The position numbers and the translations under genes were made by a program. A DNA stretch of 64,000 nucleotides, taken from positions 38,913,474 through 38,977,473 of the forward strand of contig NC_067113.1 of assembly GCF_021347895.1 (NCBI RefSeq), read 5' to 3'. The number at the start of each line of letters is the position of its first letter. The first letter of the stretch is position 1. The stretch is from Acanthochromis polyacanthus. Its lineage: Eukaryota > Chordata > Actinopteri > Pomacentridae. This document shows, piece by piece, positions 34,601 to 38,135 of this stretch. The notes beneath the pieces were generated by a model. The model was not told the origin of the DNA, searched no databases, and was given only the letters and a program-made list of their open reading frames with translations.

Positions 34601-36914
34601 GCTAAAATCAGTTTGTTTTAAAAAGAAAGTTCTGTAAAGTTCTACTAATGTTCTCAGCGTTCTTCTTCTTAAATTGTAAATAACTGAAGACATTCTGAAA
34701 AAGTTTGGTGATAATCTTGTTGGAACGTTTTGCCCCAACGTTCTCAAAACTGAGAAAGTTCTGCAAAGTTTTAACAATGTTTTCAGGTGGACGTTCTTAA
34801 AAGTAGATAACGTTTTTTAAAGATAGTCTAAAATGGTGACGCCCTGAAGCTCTCAAAACTGAGTGTTGCACTGAGAACATTCTAACTTTGCTATCATAGA
34901 ACCCTGAGGAACACTGTGGAACGTGTTATAGATTCTATGTCGTGTTCTCTCATCTCCAAAACGTCCTCAGAACATTAATGACATTACAATCCTCTGAATT
35001 TATGACAACAAAAGGTTCCAACTTAGTTTCTTTAGAACCTGATCTGTCAGAACAGTTGGTTCTCTAAATCTCTGGAACCTTGTGGTCACCTCGGCTGAAA
35101 TCAGTTTGTGGTGAAGATGTTCCGAGAAAGTTCTAGTAATGTTTTCGGGTGGATGTTCTTCTTAAAAGTAGATAAAGTTTTTTAAAAGATATCCTAAAAA
35201 TATTGGAACGTTACACACTAACGTTCTCAAAATTGATCGAGAACATTCTTCATGTAACATTGTGGGAACATTTTGTAGATTCTATAACGTGTTCTCTCAG
35301 CAATGTTCAAAAAACGTCCTCAGAACATCATAGTGTGACCGTTTCTTGCAGTACAGGAACGTCTTCTAAAGAACGTTCTGTCATATCAGGTCTCAAGAAC
35401 ATAATGAAAACATTTAGTGTAAATGTTCCGTTAAGCACATCCTTCTTTGTATCACTGTGGAAACATCTTCAAGAAGAATGTTCTATGTGTTCCATCAACA
35501 AAAAGGCAAACAAGACCATCTTATAAAGAACGTTCTGCCATCTGAGATCTTGGTAACATCTTGATGTTTTTTTTAATGTTCCGTTGAGAACATCTTTCCT
35601 TCTTTTTTGTTGTGTAGACATTTAATAGTAGAACCTTCTCTAACAAAAACACTGAATGTTCTACCTTTAACGAGTCTGTCTCGATACAATTGTTGGACAA
35701 CAAAAACGTGCATCAATGATAGAACCCAACGGCAGAACCAGGAATAAAATAATGTTCTAGTGCTGTTTTGCTGATGCAGTTTCCACAGCTGACCAGTAGG
35801 AGGCGGTTTATGAAAACTGGCTGAAACGGTGGTGATTTTATGAGTTTATTTTGGTTTTAATCTTCTAGAAAACCAAAACTTTTACCTGAAAGTGTCGAAA
35901 ATACAGTTTGAGTTTTTTCTGTTTCGTTTATCTTTAAAGTTTCAAGCAAATAAAACTCAAAATCCTTTTTAGAATTATAAATACTGTAGTTTAATAAAGT
36001 TTGATTTTCTCTCCACAGTTAGCATGTTTAAGAGTATTTAGGTCTGGTTATTTTCTATAATTGACATTATTATGTGGCCGTAACACTTAATATAAAAAAT
36101 ATTAAAATTGTAACAATGTTGGTTTTCTACTGAAAACTTTAACATCTGTTGTTTAAAATATGCTGCATTTTTTAGTATAACATCTAACGTTGTTTCCATA
36201 TAGAATAAAAATGACATCAAATAAGAATATTTTGGTTGCTTTATCACTAGATCAGCGCTCTAAAATGTGATTTGCAGTTCAAAAGCAAACAGAATCTCCA
36301 GAAGTCGCTTCTTATTTTTTTTTGCCTAAAAATAAGAACTGTGGTGTTAACACTGACTTCATTTATACGTATCATTTCAATCTTTAATATTCTTATTTTC
36401 TAAAGAAAAATGTGGATTATTTGGTAGTTGCACGTAGAAATGTTTTTTGAAACACTGAGAAAACTTGATTTCTCAAAAATAACCTCATAGCATCTCAGAT
36501 TTTTAGCCCTGTCTGAGTTTTTAGGTACATTGGTCAATGTACCAAAAAACCAGATGAAAATATGAATTAATATTAGCTTAAGAGATGCAACAACTACAGT
36601 TAGGAATGTAAATGAGTGTTGTTGCAATAATCCATCTATTGCTGTCTAATTAGATGTTCATTAATGTGCACTGTCCCTATCAAATAAAAAAATAAAACAA
36701 AGCGCAAGAAATACTATTATTTGCAGTACAAAAAGGGACAATACCACATTTAAACACCATTTGCTGCAGAAAACCCGACACCATTACCTTGGCGTTGCAT
36801 CTTAAACCTCTTAAATGTGATTTTCTACGCAGACGATGAATTTTAACTCACCTGAAGCTGCAGCAGCAGCACCGAGACGAACAGGAAGCAGCGTTTAACT
36901 TGACATTTCACCAT
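1263..36914 (-). CDS. ptprb: ptprb (VE-PTP), receptor-type tyrosine phosphatase beta, ectodomain and transmembrane part (29 exons; 3' part off window)
   Basis: Type I membrane receptor phosphatase; in mammals it acts in endothelium on TIE2 and VE-cadherin complexes. Exons, 5' to 3' on the minus strand: 36852-36914, 31913-32297, 27722-27859, 26810-26950, 26420-26680, 26084-26350, 24633-24749, 24366-24512, 22290-22407, 21420-21565, 17720-17986, 17450-17508, 16250-16454, 16061-16158, 15165-15330, 14953-15083, 13809-13956, 13452-13721, 12690-12865, 11168-11318, 9911-10011, 8778-8943, 8420-8701, 5673-5951, 3411-3560, 3156-3295, 1989-2125, 1685-1791, 1263-1368. All junctions read GT-AG and keep phase; the sum is 4,922 bp (about 1,640 codons). 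Layout: signal peptide, about 16 FN3 domains, Cys-containing juxtamembrane region, membrane helix near residues 1615-1634. Motifs SWFSDANGAVRYF, FCDGPLRPKTSYR and RAFTRLFDE match the PTPRB juxtamembrane region as I know it. The phosphatase domain lies left of position 1. Boundaries were read by eye, not checked against a transcript. Confidence 0.95.
1685..1791 (-). CDS. ptprb: ptprb exon 28: last ectodomain exon
   Basis: 107 bp, phase 2 to 1. Encodes LSVRAFTRLFDENHREFSQP, then LFTDTYLSSPLRTHS, corresponding to the PTPRB stretch just before the membrane. Acceptor ...gtgcag, donor gtgaga. Confidence 0.92.
1989..2125 (-). CDS. ptprb: ptprb exon 27: membrane-proximal Cys-rich segment
   Basis: 137 bp, phase 0 to 2. 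Reads VVEVNLGAGGDRLGGACD, then YGGFCDGPLRPKTSYR. The two Cys positions and CDGPL-P-T-YR are conserved in PTPRB. An acidic stretch, HYHDDDLYLSD, lies between them. Donor gtaaaa, acceptor ...ggtcag. Confidence 0.92.
2335..3115. repeat. degenerate A-rich tandem repeat in ptprb intron
   Basis: About 0.8 kb made of diverged copies of a roughly 20-30-bp phrase containing ccaaaatgactcaaaa and gtgtcaaaaatga. No open frame of note. The same phrase recurs at 44,870-45,180. Confidence 0.75.
3156..3295 (-). CDS. ptprb: ptprb exon 26: membrane-proximal region
   Basis: 140 bp, phase 1 to 0. Encodes LQPEQRHPLPSYRDYISNS and VRAYQTAYFPSRCPQ, which fits the PTPRB segment between the last Trp motif and the conserved Cys region. 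Acceptor ...tgacag, donor gtgaca. Confidence 0.9.
3411..3560 (-). CDS. ptprb: ptprb exon 25: start of membrane-proximal FN3-like domain
   Basis: 150 bp, phase 1 to 1. Begins GPPVPPSSVRVSERSS and contains FNCSWFSDANGAVRYFAVIV, a distinctive PTPRB juxtamembrane motif that separates this gene from other FN3 receptors. Donor gtacaa, acceptor ...ttccag. Confidence 0.92.
3655..4106 (+). mobile_element. interspersed repeat, copy A (family not identified)
   Basis: Shares long stretches with 31,240-31,822: gtcggccattttgaa, ttaaaagctataaactc, aaacaggaagtgctgtctaa, and the end block acatgcttggatt ... gctgcttgcagcttt. Both copies are in the same orientation and end at the same point. It looks like a dispersed, probably non-autonomous element; I cannot name the family. 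Confidence 0.7.
4107..5672. other. ptprb intron between FN3 15 and juxtamembrane exons, no gene
   Basis: No exon seen. Around 5,100-5,340 two diverged copies of a tgtgtggggac...gtgaggac phrase occur, a motif also present at 18,550-18,960 and in the 24,048 minisatellite. Confidence 0.6.
5630..5668. repeat. GT-rich microsatellite beside FN3-15 donor
   Basis: Interrupted (GT)n with gcatgtgcgtgtgcgtgtg, ending a few bases before the minus-strand donor of exon 24. Confidence 0.85.
5673..5951 (-). CDS. ptprb: ptprb exon 24: FN3 domain 15 (whole domain in one exon)
   Basis: 279 bp, phase 1 to 1. Reads LRSIHCFPLSSSSLSCS, then WSPPVADFDSYEVECRRHDN and LDAYRKYSVTVRVSSAG. Two extra cysteines (IHCF and LSCSW) sit on neighbouring strands and could pair. 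The LTPG turn is replaced by LDAYRKY. Donor gtaaga abuts a GT-rich repeat. Confidence 0.9.
5985..6640. repeat. degenerate T-rich tandem repeat in ptprb intron
   Basis: Many diverged copies of a roughly 30-bp phrase, tttttctttgttgtcaagtc followed by agtttgtg. Open frames across it (239 codons at most) are low-complexity Phe/Leu/Cys-rich readings of the repeat, not genes. Confidence 0.85.
6641..8419. other. ptprb intron, AT-rich, nothing recognised
   Basis: AT-rich non-coding DNA between FN3-14 and FN3-15 exons, with short repeated phrases such as ttttgacacaaaaacactt (compare near 6,950 and 7,195). No exon or transposon recognised. Confidence 0.6.
8420..8701 (-). CDS. ptprb: ptprb exon 23: FN3 domain 14 (whole domain in one exon)
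   Basis: 282 bp, phase 1 to 1. Reads PEPPTHLSVKQGPTNDTIEL, then SWSGPASGDYDNFSLQW and MFPGRRYNFTVTTLSGGG. The F-G region carries a Gly-rich insert (GGGAGGG). Acceptor ...ttaag, donor gtaggt. Confidence 0.9.
8778..8943 (-). CDS. ptprb: ptprb exon 22: FN3 domain 13, C-terminal half
   Basis: 166 bp, phase 0 to 1. Reads VVLYDVSGATLGAQTLGAEH, then LIPGRLYRTEVITHSGEL and FGRT. Acceptor ...tttcag, donor gtaagt. Confidence 0.9.
8944..9910. other. ptprb intron inside FN3 13, nothing recognised
   Basis: AT-rich, no open reading frame of interest and no recognised repeat. Confidence 0.6.
9911..10011 (-). CDS. ptprb: ptprb exon 21: FN3 domain 13, N-terminal half
   Basis: 101 bp, phase 1 to 0. Encodes PSPVSSLQVLSSGRTDRL, then TVSWQQREGSWSSYQ. 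Core Trp is present; the usual GD-D-Y turn is replaced by GSWSSY. Acceptor ...ctgcag, donor gtaaac. Confidence 0.87.
10360..10411. repeat. (AT)n microsatellite
   Basis: About 52 bp of nearly pure TA repeats in the intron between FN3 12 and FN3 13. The rest of that intron (10,012-11,167) shows nothing recognisable. Confidence 0.95.
11168..11318 (-). CDS. ptprb: ptprb exon 20: FN3 domain 12, C-terminal half
   Basis: 151 bp, phase 0 to 1. Reads AADKLVDLQKVDSAADGCVF, then SGLTPGSLYRLQVVSWSRD and LART. Acceptor ...tttacag, donor gtcagt. Confidence 0.9.
11390..12290 (-). repeat. paralogous intron block in FN3 12, with LINE-like LYADDT remnants
   Basis: The intron inside FN3 12 shares extended blocks with 15,530-15,990 (inside FN3 9): ttgttgtactgtt, gtatttcatctt, agtcgtaatgttaac, gacattttttag. 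It also has two copies (near 11,440 and 12,110) of a segment reading LYADDT-LYF on the + strand, the reverse-transcriptase motif of LINEs. A weaker third intron copy is at 17,000-17,345. This indicates a duplicated intron that contained an old LINE fragment. Confidence 0.75.
12690..12865 (-). CDS. ptprb: ptprb exon 19: FN3 domain 12, N-terminal half
   Basis: 176 bp, phase 1 to 0. Reads PAAVSNLTVTSVNTSSISF, then SWSRSDGHVDIYDLSLYSI. It ends in a polar stretch, SATGRKEHHQ, that is longer than in sister domains and may form an extended C'-E loop. Donor gtgagt. Confidence 0.88.
13452..13721 (-). CDS. ptprb: ptprb exon 18: FN3 domain 11 (whole domain in one exon)
   Basis: 270 bp, phase 1 to 1, 90 residues. 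Reads APARVTALQADNDHTTHSL, then TVSWERPVGVFDGYSLQLL and LTSGKWYRVKLVTLSGG, ending EGQT. Donor gtgagt, acceptor ...ctccag. Confidence 0.92.
13809..13956 (-). CDS. ptprb: ptprb exon 17: FN3 domain 10, C-terminal half
   Basis: 148 bp, phase 0 to 1. Encodes EGAIIETRPVPKHVSSLEFM, then LIPGHAYSVTIQSLSEK and ATGRT. The usual LTPG turn is LIPG here. Acceptor ...cttcag, donor gtagca. Confidence 0.88.
14050..14560 (+). mobile_element. Tigger/pogo-type DNA transposon fragment
   Basis: A terminal-like sequence ggttccttggtttacgat is followed near 14,240 by ATGGCTCCCAAGTATAAATC and at about 14,455-14,530 by a reading PKYKSDSSDGSASKKRNTIS, the N-terminus typical of Tigger transposases. The PKYKS start is present twice, about 215 bp apart, so the copy is interrupted or rearranged. 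It lies in the intron of FN3 10. Confidence 0.7.
14740..14860 (+). mobile_element. retroposon 3' tail
   Basis: Ends aagggaccaataaagagtat then cttatcttattt, a 3' end with short-period repeats as seen on fish LINEs/SINEs. Too short to classify. Confidence 0.4.
14953..15083 (-). CDS. ptprb: ptprb exon 16: FN3 domain 10, N-terminal half
   Basis: 131 bp, phase 1 to 0. Reads PSAVGNLRLVPQPGIMDSVG, then LLVSWTPGGGDLDMYIVSL. Core Trp and GGDLDMY turn are present. Acceptor ...ctgtag, donor gtgagc. Confidence 0.9.
15165..15330 (-). CDS. ptprb: ptprb exon 15: FN3 domain 9, C-terminal half
   Basis: 166 bp, phase 0 to 1. Reads VTLLFNDTRVFPPVTLSSEL, then LTSLTPGRLYKIVVSTFSG and EGRT. Acceptor ...cctccag, donor gtagga. 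Confidence 0.9.
15530..15990 (+). repeat. paralogous intron block in FN3 9, with LINE-like LYADDT remnant
   Basis: Sister of the 11,390-12,290 block (see there). Contains NVRLYADDTKLF on the + strand near 15,830-15,868. It lies between the two FN3-9 exons, the same domain position as the block in FN3 12. Confidence 0.75.
16061..16158 (-). CDS. ptprb: ptprb exon 14: FN3 domain 9, N-terminal half
   Basis: 98 bp, phase 1 to 0. Encodes PAAVGSLSLGNVGTADLNV then TWSPAPGDVDHYE, a textbook FN3 A-C' region. The donor gtctga lacks the usual A at +3, but the phase and the downstream continuation VTLLFND support it. Confidence 0.87.
16250..16454 (-). CDS. ptprb: ptprb exon 13: FN3 domain 8, main part
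   Basis: 205 bp, phase 0 to 1. Reads VYWRHAAGDLDRYVVLIRYN, then SSLTPGRLYTVTVETWSGDL and DGRT. The core Trp sits three residues into the exon, so the first FN3 strands must come from exon 12. Acceptor ...tttcag, donor gtgagt. Confidence 0.9.
16660..16893 (+). mobile_element. tRNA-derived SINE
   Basis: The head has a tRNA-like A box (tagctcagtgggtagagtgg, 16663 onward) and B box (gttcgaccccc, near 16,708). The body has gtccctgagcaagacaccga and the tail tgtaaagcgctttggataaa then agcgctatataaatac. This is the common fish tRNA-SINE pattern. It sits in the intron of FN3 8. Not a tRNA gene: the cloverleaf is incomplete. Confidence 0.88.
17000..17345 (+). repeat. paralogous intron block in FN3 8
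   Basis: Near 17,140-17,200: agcacaacatccgcc then gcagatgatactccactcta, matching the LYADDT segments at 11,440, 12,110 and 15,850. At 17,265-17,345 the phrase ctaggat--agtgtact-tacc-agtt matches 12,590-12,640 in FN3 12. It extends the intron paralogy to a third domain. Confidence 0.65.
17450..17508 (-). CDS. ptprb: ptprb exon 12: 59-bp exon, first strands of FN3 domain 8
   Basis: Short exon found by asking what precedes exon 13, whose product starts mid-domain at VYWRHAAGDLDRY. After ...cctgcag the frame reads PATVQNPTAVHSARDDFLK and reaches a gtttgt donor. It enters in phase 1 and leaves in phase 0, exactly matching exon 11 (phase 1 out) and exon 13 (phase 0 in). Joined, they give a standard FN3 start (P-A-x-V-x-N ... 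core Trp). The donor is non-consensus at +3/+4, so expression data would be useful. Confidence 0.8.
17720..17986 (-). CDS. ptprb: ptprb exon 11: FN3 domain 7 (whole domain in one exon)
   Basis: 267 bp, phase 1 to 1. Reads APASVSEVTVSNGGRSDALQ, then VSWRPVGGVVDSYLVHLQDG and LVAGRLYSVVIVTIS, ending VQART. It has the core Trp and the AGRLY turn. Donor gtaagg, acceptor ...tttcag. Confidence 0.92.
18540..18970. repeat. diverged tandem pair, tgtggggact...gaggacatt type
   Basis: Two copies about 215 bp apart share gtggggactactgtgagcc/gtggggactattgtgagct and aaactgagaacattt/aaactgaggacattt. Non-coding, in the ptprb intron between FN3 6 and 7. The rest of that intron (17,987-21,419) shows no gene. 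Confidence 0.7.
20982..21046. repeat. (TG)n microsatellite
   Basis: About 32 uninterrupted TG units. Confidence 0.97.
21420..21565 (-). CDS. ptprb: ptprb exon 10: FN3 domain 6, C-terminal half
   Basis: 146 bp, phase 2 to 1. Encodes VVVQNYSAPVSSSSLLLNG, then LTPGALYRLQAVTVSGGLQS and LEART. Acceptor ...ctccacag, donor gtgaga. Confidence 0.9.
22290..22407 (-). CDS. ptprb: ptprb exon 9: FN3 domain 6, N-terminal half
   Basis: 118 bp, phase 1 in, phase 2 out. Reads PMAFRKITLSNSGVDSLQAS, then WEKPPGDVDSYALTLLQD with the recurrent PPGDVDSY turn. Acceptor ...ttgcag, donor gtgagt. Confidence 0.88.
22624..23648 (-). mobile_element. pogo/Tigger-like DNA transposon, internally deleted, intact ends
   Basis: Terminal inverted repeats CCGTATTTTCACGAC... 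and ...GTCGTGAAAATACGG flank about 1 kb, with TA on both outer sides, the Tc1/mariner/pogo target. The internal minus-strand frame 23,050-23,496 reads GGLTKELQPLDIGVNRPFKV then RLRAAWERWM, the C-terminal end of a DDE endonuclease of the pogo/Tigger type, with an acidic tail. The N-terminal DNA-binding part and first catalytic Asp are missing, so it is non-autonomous. A block starting gtgtgcgtatttaaaaatag is duplicated inside (22,833 and 22,974). It lies in the intron between FN3 5 and 6. Confidence 0.88.
24048..24312. repeat. 27-bp minisatellite, about 10 copies
   Basis: Unit accatgtggggacctgcgt + tatactg(c/t). The period is a multiple of three, so it yields long false open frames such as MWGPALYCT repeats in three frames. 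It ends about 55 bp from the exon 8 donor. Confidence 0.95.
24366..24512 (-). CDS. ptprb: ptprb exon 8: FN3 domain 5, C-terminal half
   Basis: 147 bp, phase 1 to 1. Encodes NITMDTREVEPNMRECTFNV then LTPGRRYTITVMTRSRN and VEGRT. The acceptor is ...tcgcag. The donor gtgtgttt is weaker than its neighbours and sits about 55 bp from a 27-bp minisatellite. Confidence 0.88.
24633..24749 (-). CDS. ptprb: ptprb exon 7: FN3 domain 5, N-terminal half
   Basis: 117 bp, phase 1 to 1. Encodes PAPVVGVHIRHSGETSLSAM then WSHAPSGSRDSYFLTIGHG, the A-C' strands of an FN3 domain. Acceptor ...ctacag, donor gtaatt. Confidence 0.87.
24896..24949. repeat. perfect inverted repeat (25-bp arms, 4-nt loop)
   Basis: Arms 24,896-24,920 and 24,925-24,949, both containing gtcaattatacatgtctata or its complement, around a TCAA loop. 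It could extrude as a cruciform or be a palindromic relic of a small transposon. Confidence 0.85.
25090..25176. mobile_element. Tc1-like terminal repeat plus palindrome
   Basis: cactgctcaaaaaaattaaa then ggaacacttttt is the usual outer end of a fish Tc1-like element. It is followed by a loop-free palindrome (arms 25,139-25,157 and 25,158-25,176, catcaaccaaaatgaaata). Only one end is seen, so this is a fragment. Confidence 0.65.
25656..25684. repeat. (AT)n microsatellite
   Basis: Pure AT repeat in the intron between FN3 4 and 5. The rest of 24,950-26,083 is AT-rich and without an exon. Confidence 0.95.
26084..26350 (-). CDS. ptprb: ptprb exon 6: FN3 domain 4 (whole domain in one exon)
   Basis: 267 bp, phase 1 to 1, 89 residues. 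Begins APSAASSLFLSPSPSGG and continues LTWSPPVGHFENYKLFLF and RLTPGRMYRAMLRVESGG. The core Trp and the L-T-P-G-R-x-Y motif are intact. Donor gtcaga, acceptor ...tttcag. Confidence 0.92.
26420..26680 (-). CDS. ptprb: ptprb exon 5: FN3 domain 3 (whole domain in one exon)
   Basis: 261 bp, phase 1 to 1, 87 residues. Reads PSAVSNITVDDSNGTSLQLS then WQRPDGDLDALVVAV and LTPGSAYQVAVMSRSGG, ending IGRT. It has all the FN3 landmarks: core Trp, DGDLD turn and PGSAY. Several N-x-S/T sites suggest N-glycosylation. Confidence 0.93.
26731..26808. repeat. (CCTT)n then (CT)n microsatellite abutting a splice donor
   Basis: CCTT repeats to about 26,780 then CT repeats to 26,808. On the minus strand they directly follow the donor of exon 4, so the intron starts gtagagagag. 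Confidence 0.95.
26810..26950 (-). CDS. ptprb: ptprb exon 4: FN3 domain 2, C-terminal half
   Basis: 141 bp, phase 1 to 1. Encodes the E-G strands with the hallmark TGLSPGRWYNVTVVT and ends EAQT, a recurrent end motif of these domains. The donor gtagagagag runs straight into a CT/CCTT microsatellite on the + strand. Confidence 0.9.
26951..27721. other. ptprb intron inside FN3 2, nothing coding
   Basis: AT-rich. The part 27,500-27,665 shares ctactggatgaataaa and catggtgaaacatctttcta with 45,190-45,290, so a dispersed repeat is present in both introns/intergene. Confidence 0.6.
27722..27859 (-). CDS. ptprb: ptprb exon 3: FN3 domain 2, N-terminal half
   Basis: 138 bp, phase 1 to 1. Encodes PSAVLGLSVTSSTSSSLGLS followed by WQAGPGRTQRFRLQL, the A-to-C strands of an FN3 fold with the core Trp. 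Acceptor ...gtatcag, donor gtacgt. The intron falls after the C' strand and exon 4 supplies the rest. Confidence 0.88.
28630..28990. repeat. A/C-rich low-complexity DNA
   Basis: Degenerate caacaactac / acaacaaaac phrases without a stable unit. Confidence 0.7.
29039..29662 (+). mobile_element. class II element with Myb/SANT-like ORF remnant
   Basis: Ends are inverted: left ggctacgtttata...cgaggac, right gtcctcgtgtaaacgggacc. Inside, 29,290-29,376 reads MATSKKNFVWTDEEVKLLLR, a Trp-containing Myb/SANT-type start, soon lost to frame damage. I think this belongs to the group of fish elements with TIRs around a Myb-like protein (PIF/Harbinger-type accessory ORF), but the family is an inference. 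Confidence 0.55.
30222..30965. mobile_element. probable non-autonomous element with ctctgcca ends
   Basis: Starts near ctctgccagagg and ends near accttggcagag, short inverted ends. The tail, aatccgttagtctgtttttg then agacagacggacagacaaac, is a phrase often seen at fish repeat ends. The open frames inside are not supported. Confidence 0.4.
31240..31843 (+). mobile_element. interspersed repeat, copy B, with poly-T end
   Basis: Second copy of the element at 3,655-4,106, extended at the left by tcaatagcgccacctgg. It ends ggatttgaccaacgctgctt then gcagctttc and a T-run (31,820-31,843) about 70 bp from the exon 2 donor. Confidence 0.7.
31913..32297 (-). CDS. ptprb: ptprb exon 2: mature N-terminus and divergent FN3 domain 1
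   Basis: 385 bp, phase 0 in and phase 1 out. The product begins DLVAPAPADELRSSSSC and ends with an FN3-like close, LNHLEPGTEYLLQVQSKRDD, with the usual L-x-PGTEY turn. Between them is a charged insert containing RRRREGDGGEDLE and few FN3 hallmarks, so the domain is diverged or carries an acidic loop. Acceptor ...cgtcag, donor gtgagt. Confidence 0.85.
33400..33865. repeat. degenerate A-rich tandem repeat in ptprb intron 1
   Basis: Diverged copies of phrases such as aaaaccagacacaaaatgac over about 460 bp. Phe/Leu/Val-rich minus-strand frames (153 codons at most) are repeat readings. Confidence 0.8.
34080..35720. repeat. diverged aacgttct-phrase repeats in ptprb intron 1
   Basis: Repeated phrases gaacgttctgtaaagttcta, ttctcaaaactgagaacatt and gtcgtgttctctcatctcca (the last at about 34,412 and 34,942, near-identical). 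It looks like old tandem duplication. No gene seen in the rest of 32,298-36,851. Confidence 0.65.
36852..36914 (-). CDS. ptprb: ptprb exon 1: start codon and signal peptide
   Basis: Twenty-one codons. The product starts MVKCQVKRC and continues with a hydrophobic run FLFVSVLLLQLQ, a classical signal peptide. The ATG context is strong (A at -3, G at +4). The donor gtgagt follows in phase 0, which fits the phase-0 start of exon 2. This is the only ATG upstream of the FN3 chain with a signal peptide and a matching phase, so I chose it as the start. Confidence 0.88.
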
Positions 36915-37239
36915 TTTGACCCTCCGTTAGATCTTCACGGGGAGCAGACTCCACCATAATCCTGAGGCTGAGGTAGGAAGCGTTGGTTTAGATTCACCGC
37001 TTAACGTCGGAAAATATCCTCAAAAGTGAAGCTGGAAGGAAAAACGTTGGTTAAAAGTCTGTAAAAACAGTAGTTCCTGGTGATATTCCTTATGTTCTCC
37101 AGATGTTTCGGCGTTTCTGTCGGTTCGGTCCGACGTCCATCCTCGACTCAGGGCTCTCAGACTTGAAACTCGGTCTTTCCTCTGTTTCCTCGGCCTGTCT
37201 CACCGCCTTTATTGTCTCTTTTCCTGCCTGTCTGCGGGC

Positions 37240-37330
37240 TTAAACTCTCCAACGGACTTCCTCAATCAAGCCAACAGCTCTGAGTCACAAAGTGAGCTGG
37301 ACGGCGGCTATAAATAGTCCTGGAGCTACA
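37240..37330 (-). promoter_or_regulatory. ptprb: candidate ptprb core promoter
   Basis: About 400 bp upstream of the signal-peptide ATG is the symmetrical CTATAAATAG (37308-37317), which reads as a TATTTATA-type TATA box on the minus strand. Downstream of it are a TGAGTCA AP-1-like site (37281-37287) and a GAGGAAGT ETS-like core near 37255-37262. ETS sites are typical of endothelial genes, which fits ptprb, but short motifs like these occur by chance. No transcription start was seen directly. Confidence 0.35.
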
Positions 37331-37679
37331 ACAGCGGCTCACCTATGCAGAGGTAGCAGTTAAAAATAGAGACGAGCGTTTGATCAAACCCCGCCGAGAC
37401 GCCGTCATCGCCGAGAGTTTAAAGTTTTGCTTTGTCACCGTCGACTTCTGATGTGGTCTCATCTGGGATTTCTGATGGGACGAGTCTAAATTAATCCATT
37501 ATTGTCAGTTTATCAAGTCTAAAGAGTGGATAAAACCTTTTCAAGATAAGAAAACCCAATAAATTCATGTAATCTCTTAAGATTTCACATTATATTTTGT
37601 GATATTTATAATAGGCCCACTTTTAGGATATGAATTTTGTACAATAATAATAAGCCTAATTAATCAATAATCAATTTAT

Positions 37680-38135
37680 CAATAACACAAATTAAGTAAA
37701 GGATGCAAAACGACCAAAAAAAGATGGAAAACGACTACAAAAAGAAGTAAAAAGACCCAAAAAAGATGTAAAGCAAGAACAAAAAGATGGAAAATGACCA
37801 AAAAAGATGGAAAACAATCAAAAACGACCTGATAAAAATGTATAACAACTATAAAATTATGCAAAACCACCAAAAGAATGATGCAAAATTACCAAAAAAT
37901 ATAGAAAATGACAGAAAGTAGAAAATGACCCCCCAAAAATGGAAAAGACCAAAAAAAGATGTAAAACAACCACACAAGATCTAAAACGACCAAAAACACA
38001 TGTACAAAGACCAAAAAGAGGCAAAACGACCAAAAGAAGGAAAATAACCCAACAAATTATGTGAAGCGACAACAAAGAGATGTAAAACAGCAAAAAGAGG
38101 CAAAGCTACAATAAAATGATGGAAAAAGAATGAAA
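37680..38135. repeat. degenerate gatgcaaaacgacc tandem repeat
   Basis: Copies of an 18-22-bp phrase, aaaaagatg(c/g/t)aaaacgacc. Same family as 46,260-46,930 and, in reverse, 50,460-51,065. Intergenic, upstream of ptprb. Confidence 0.8.
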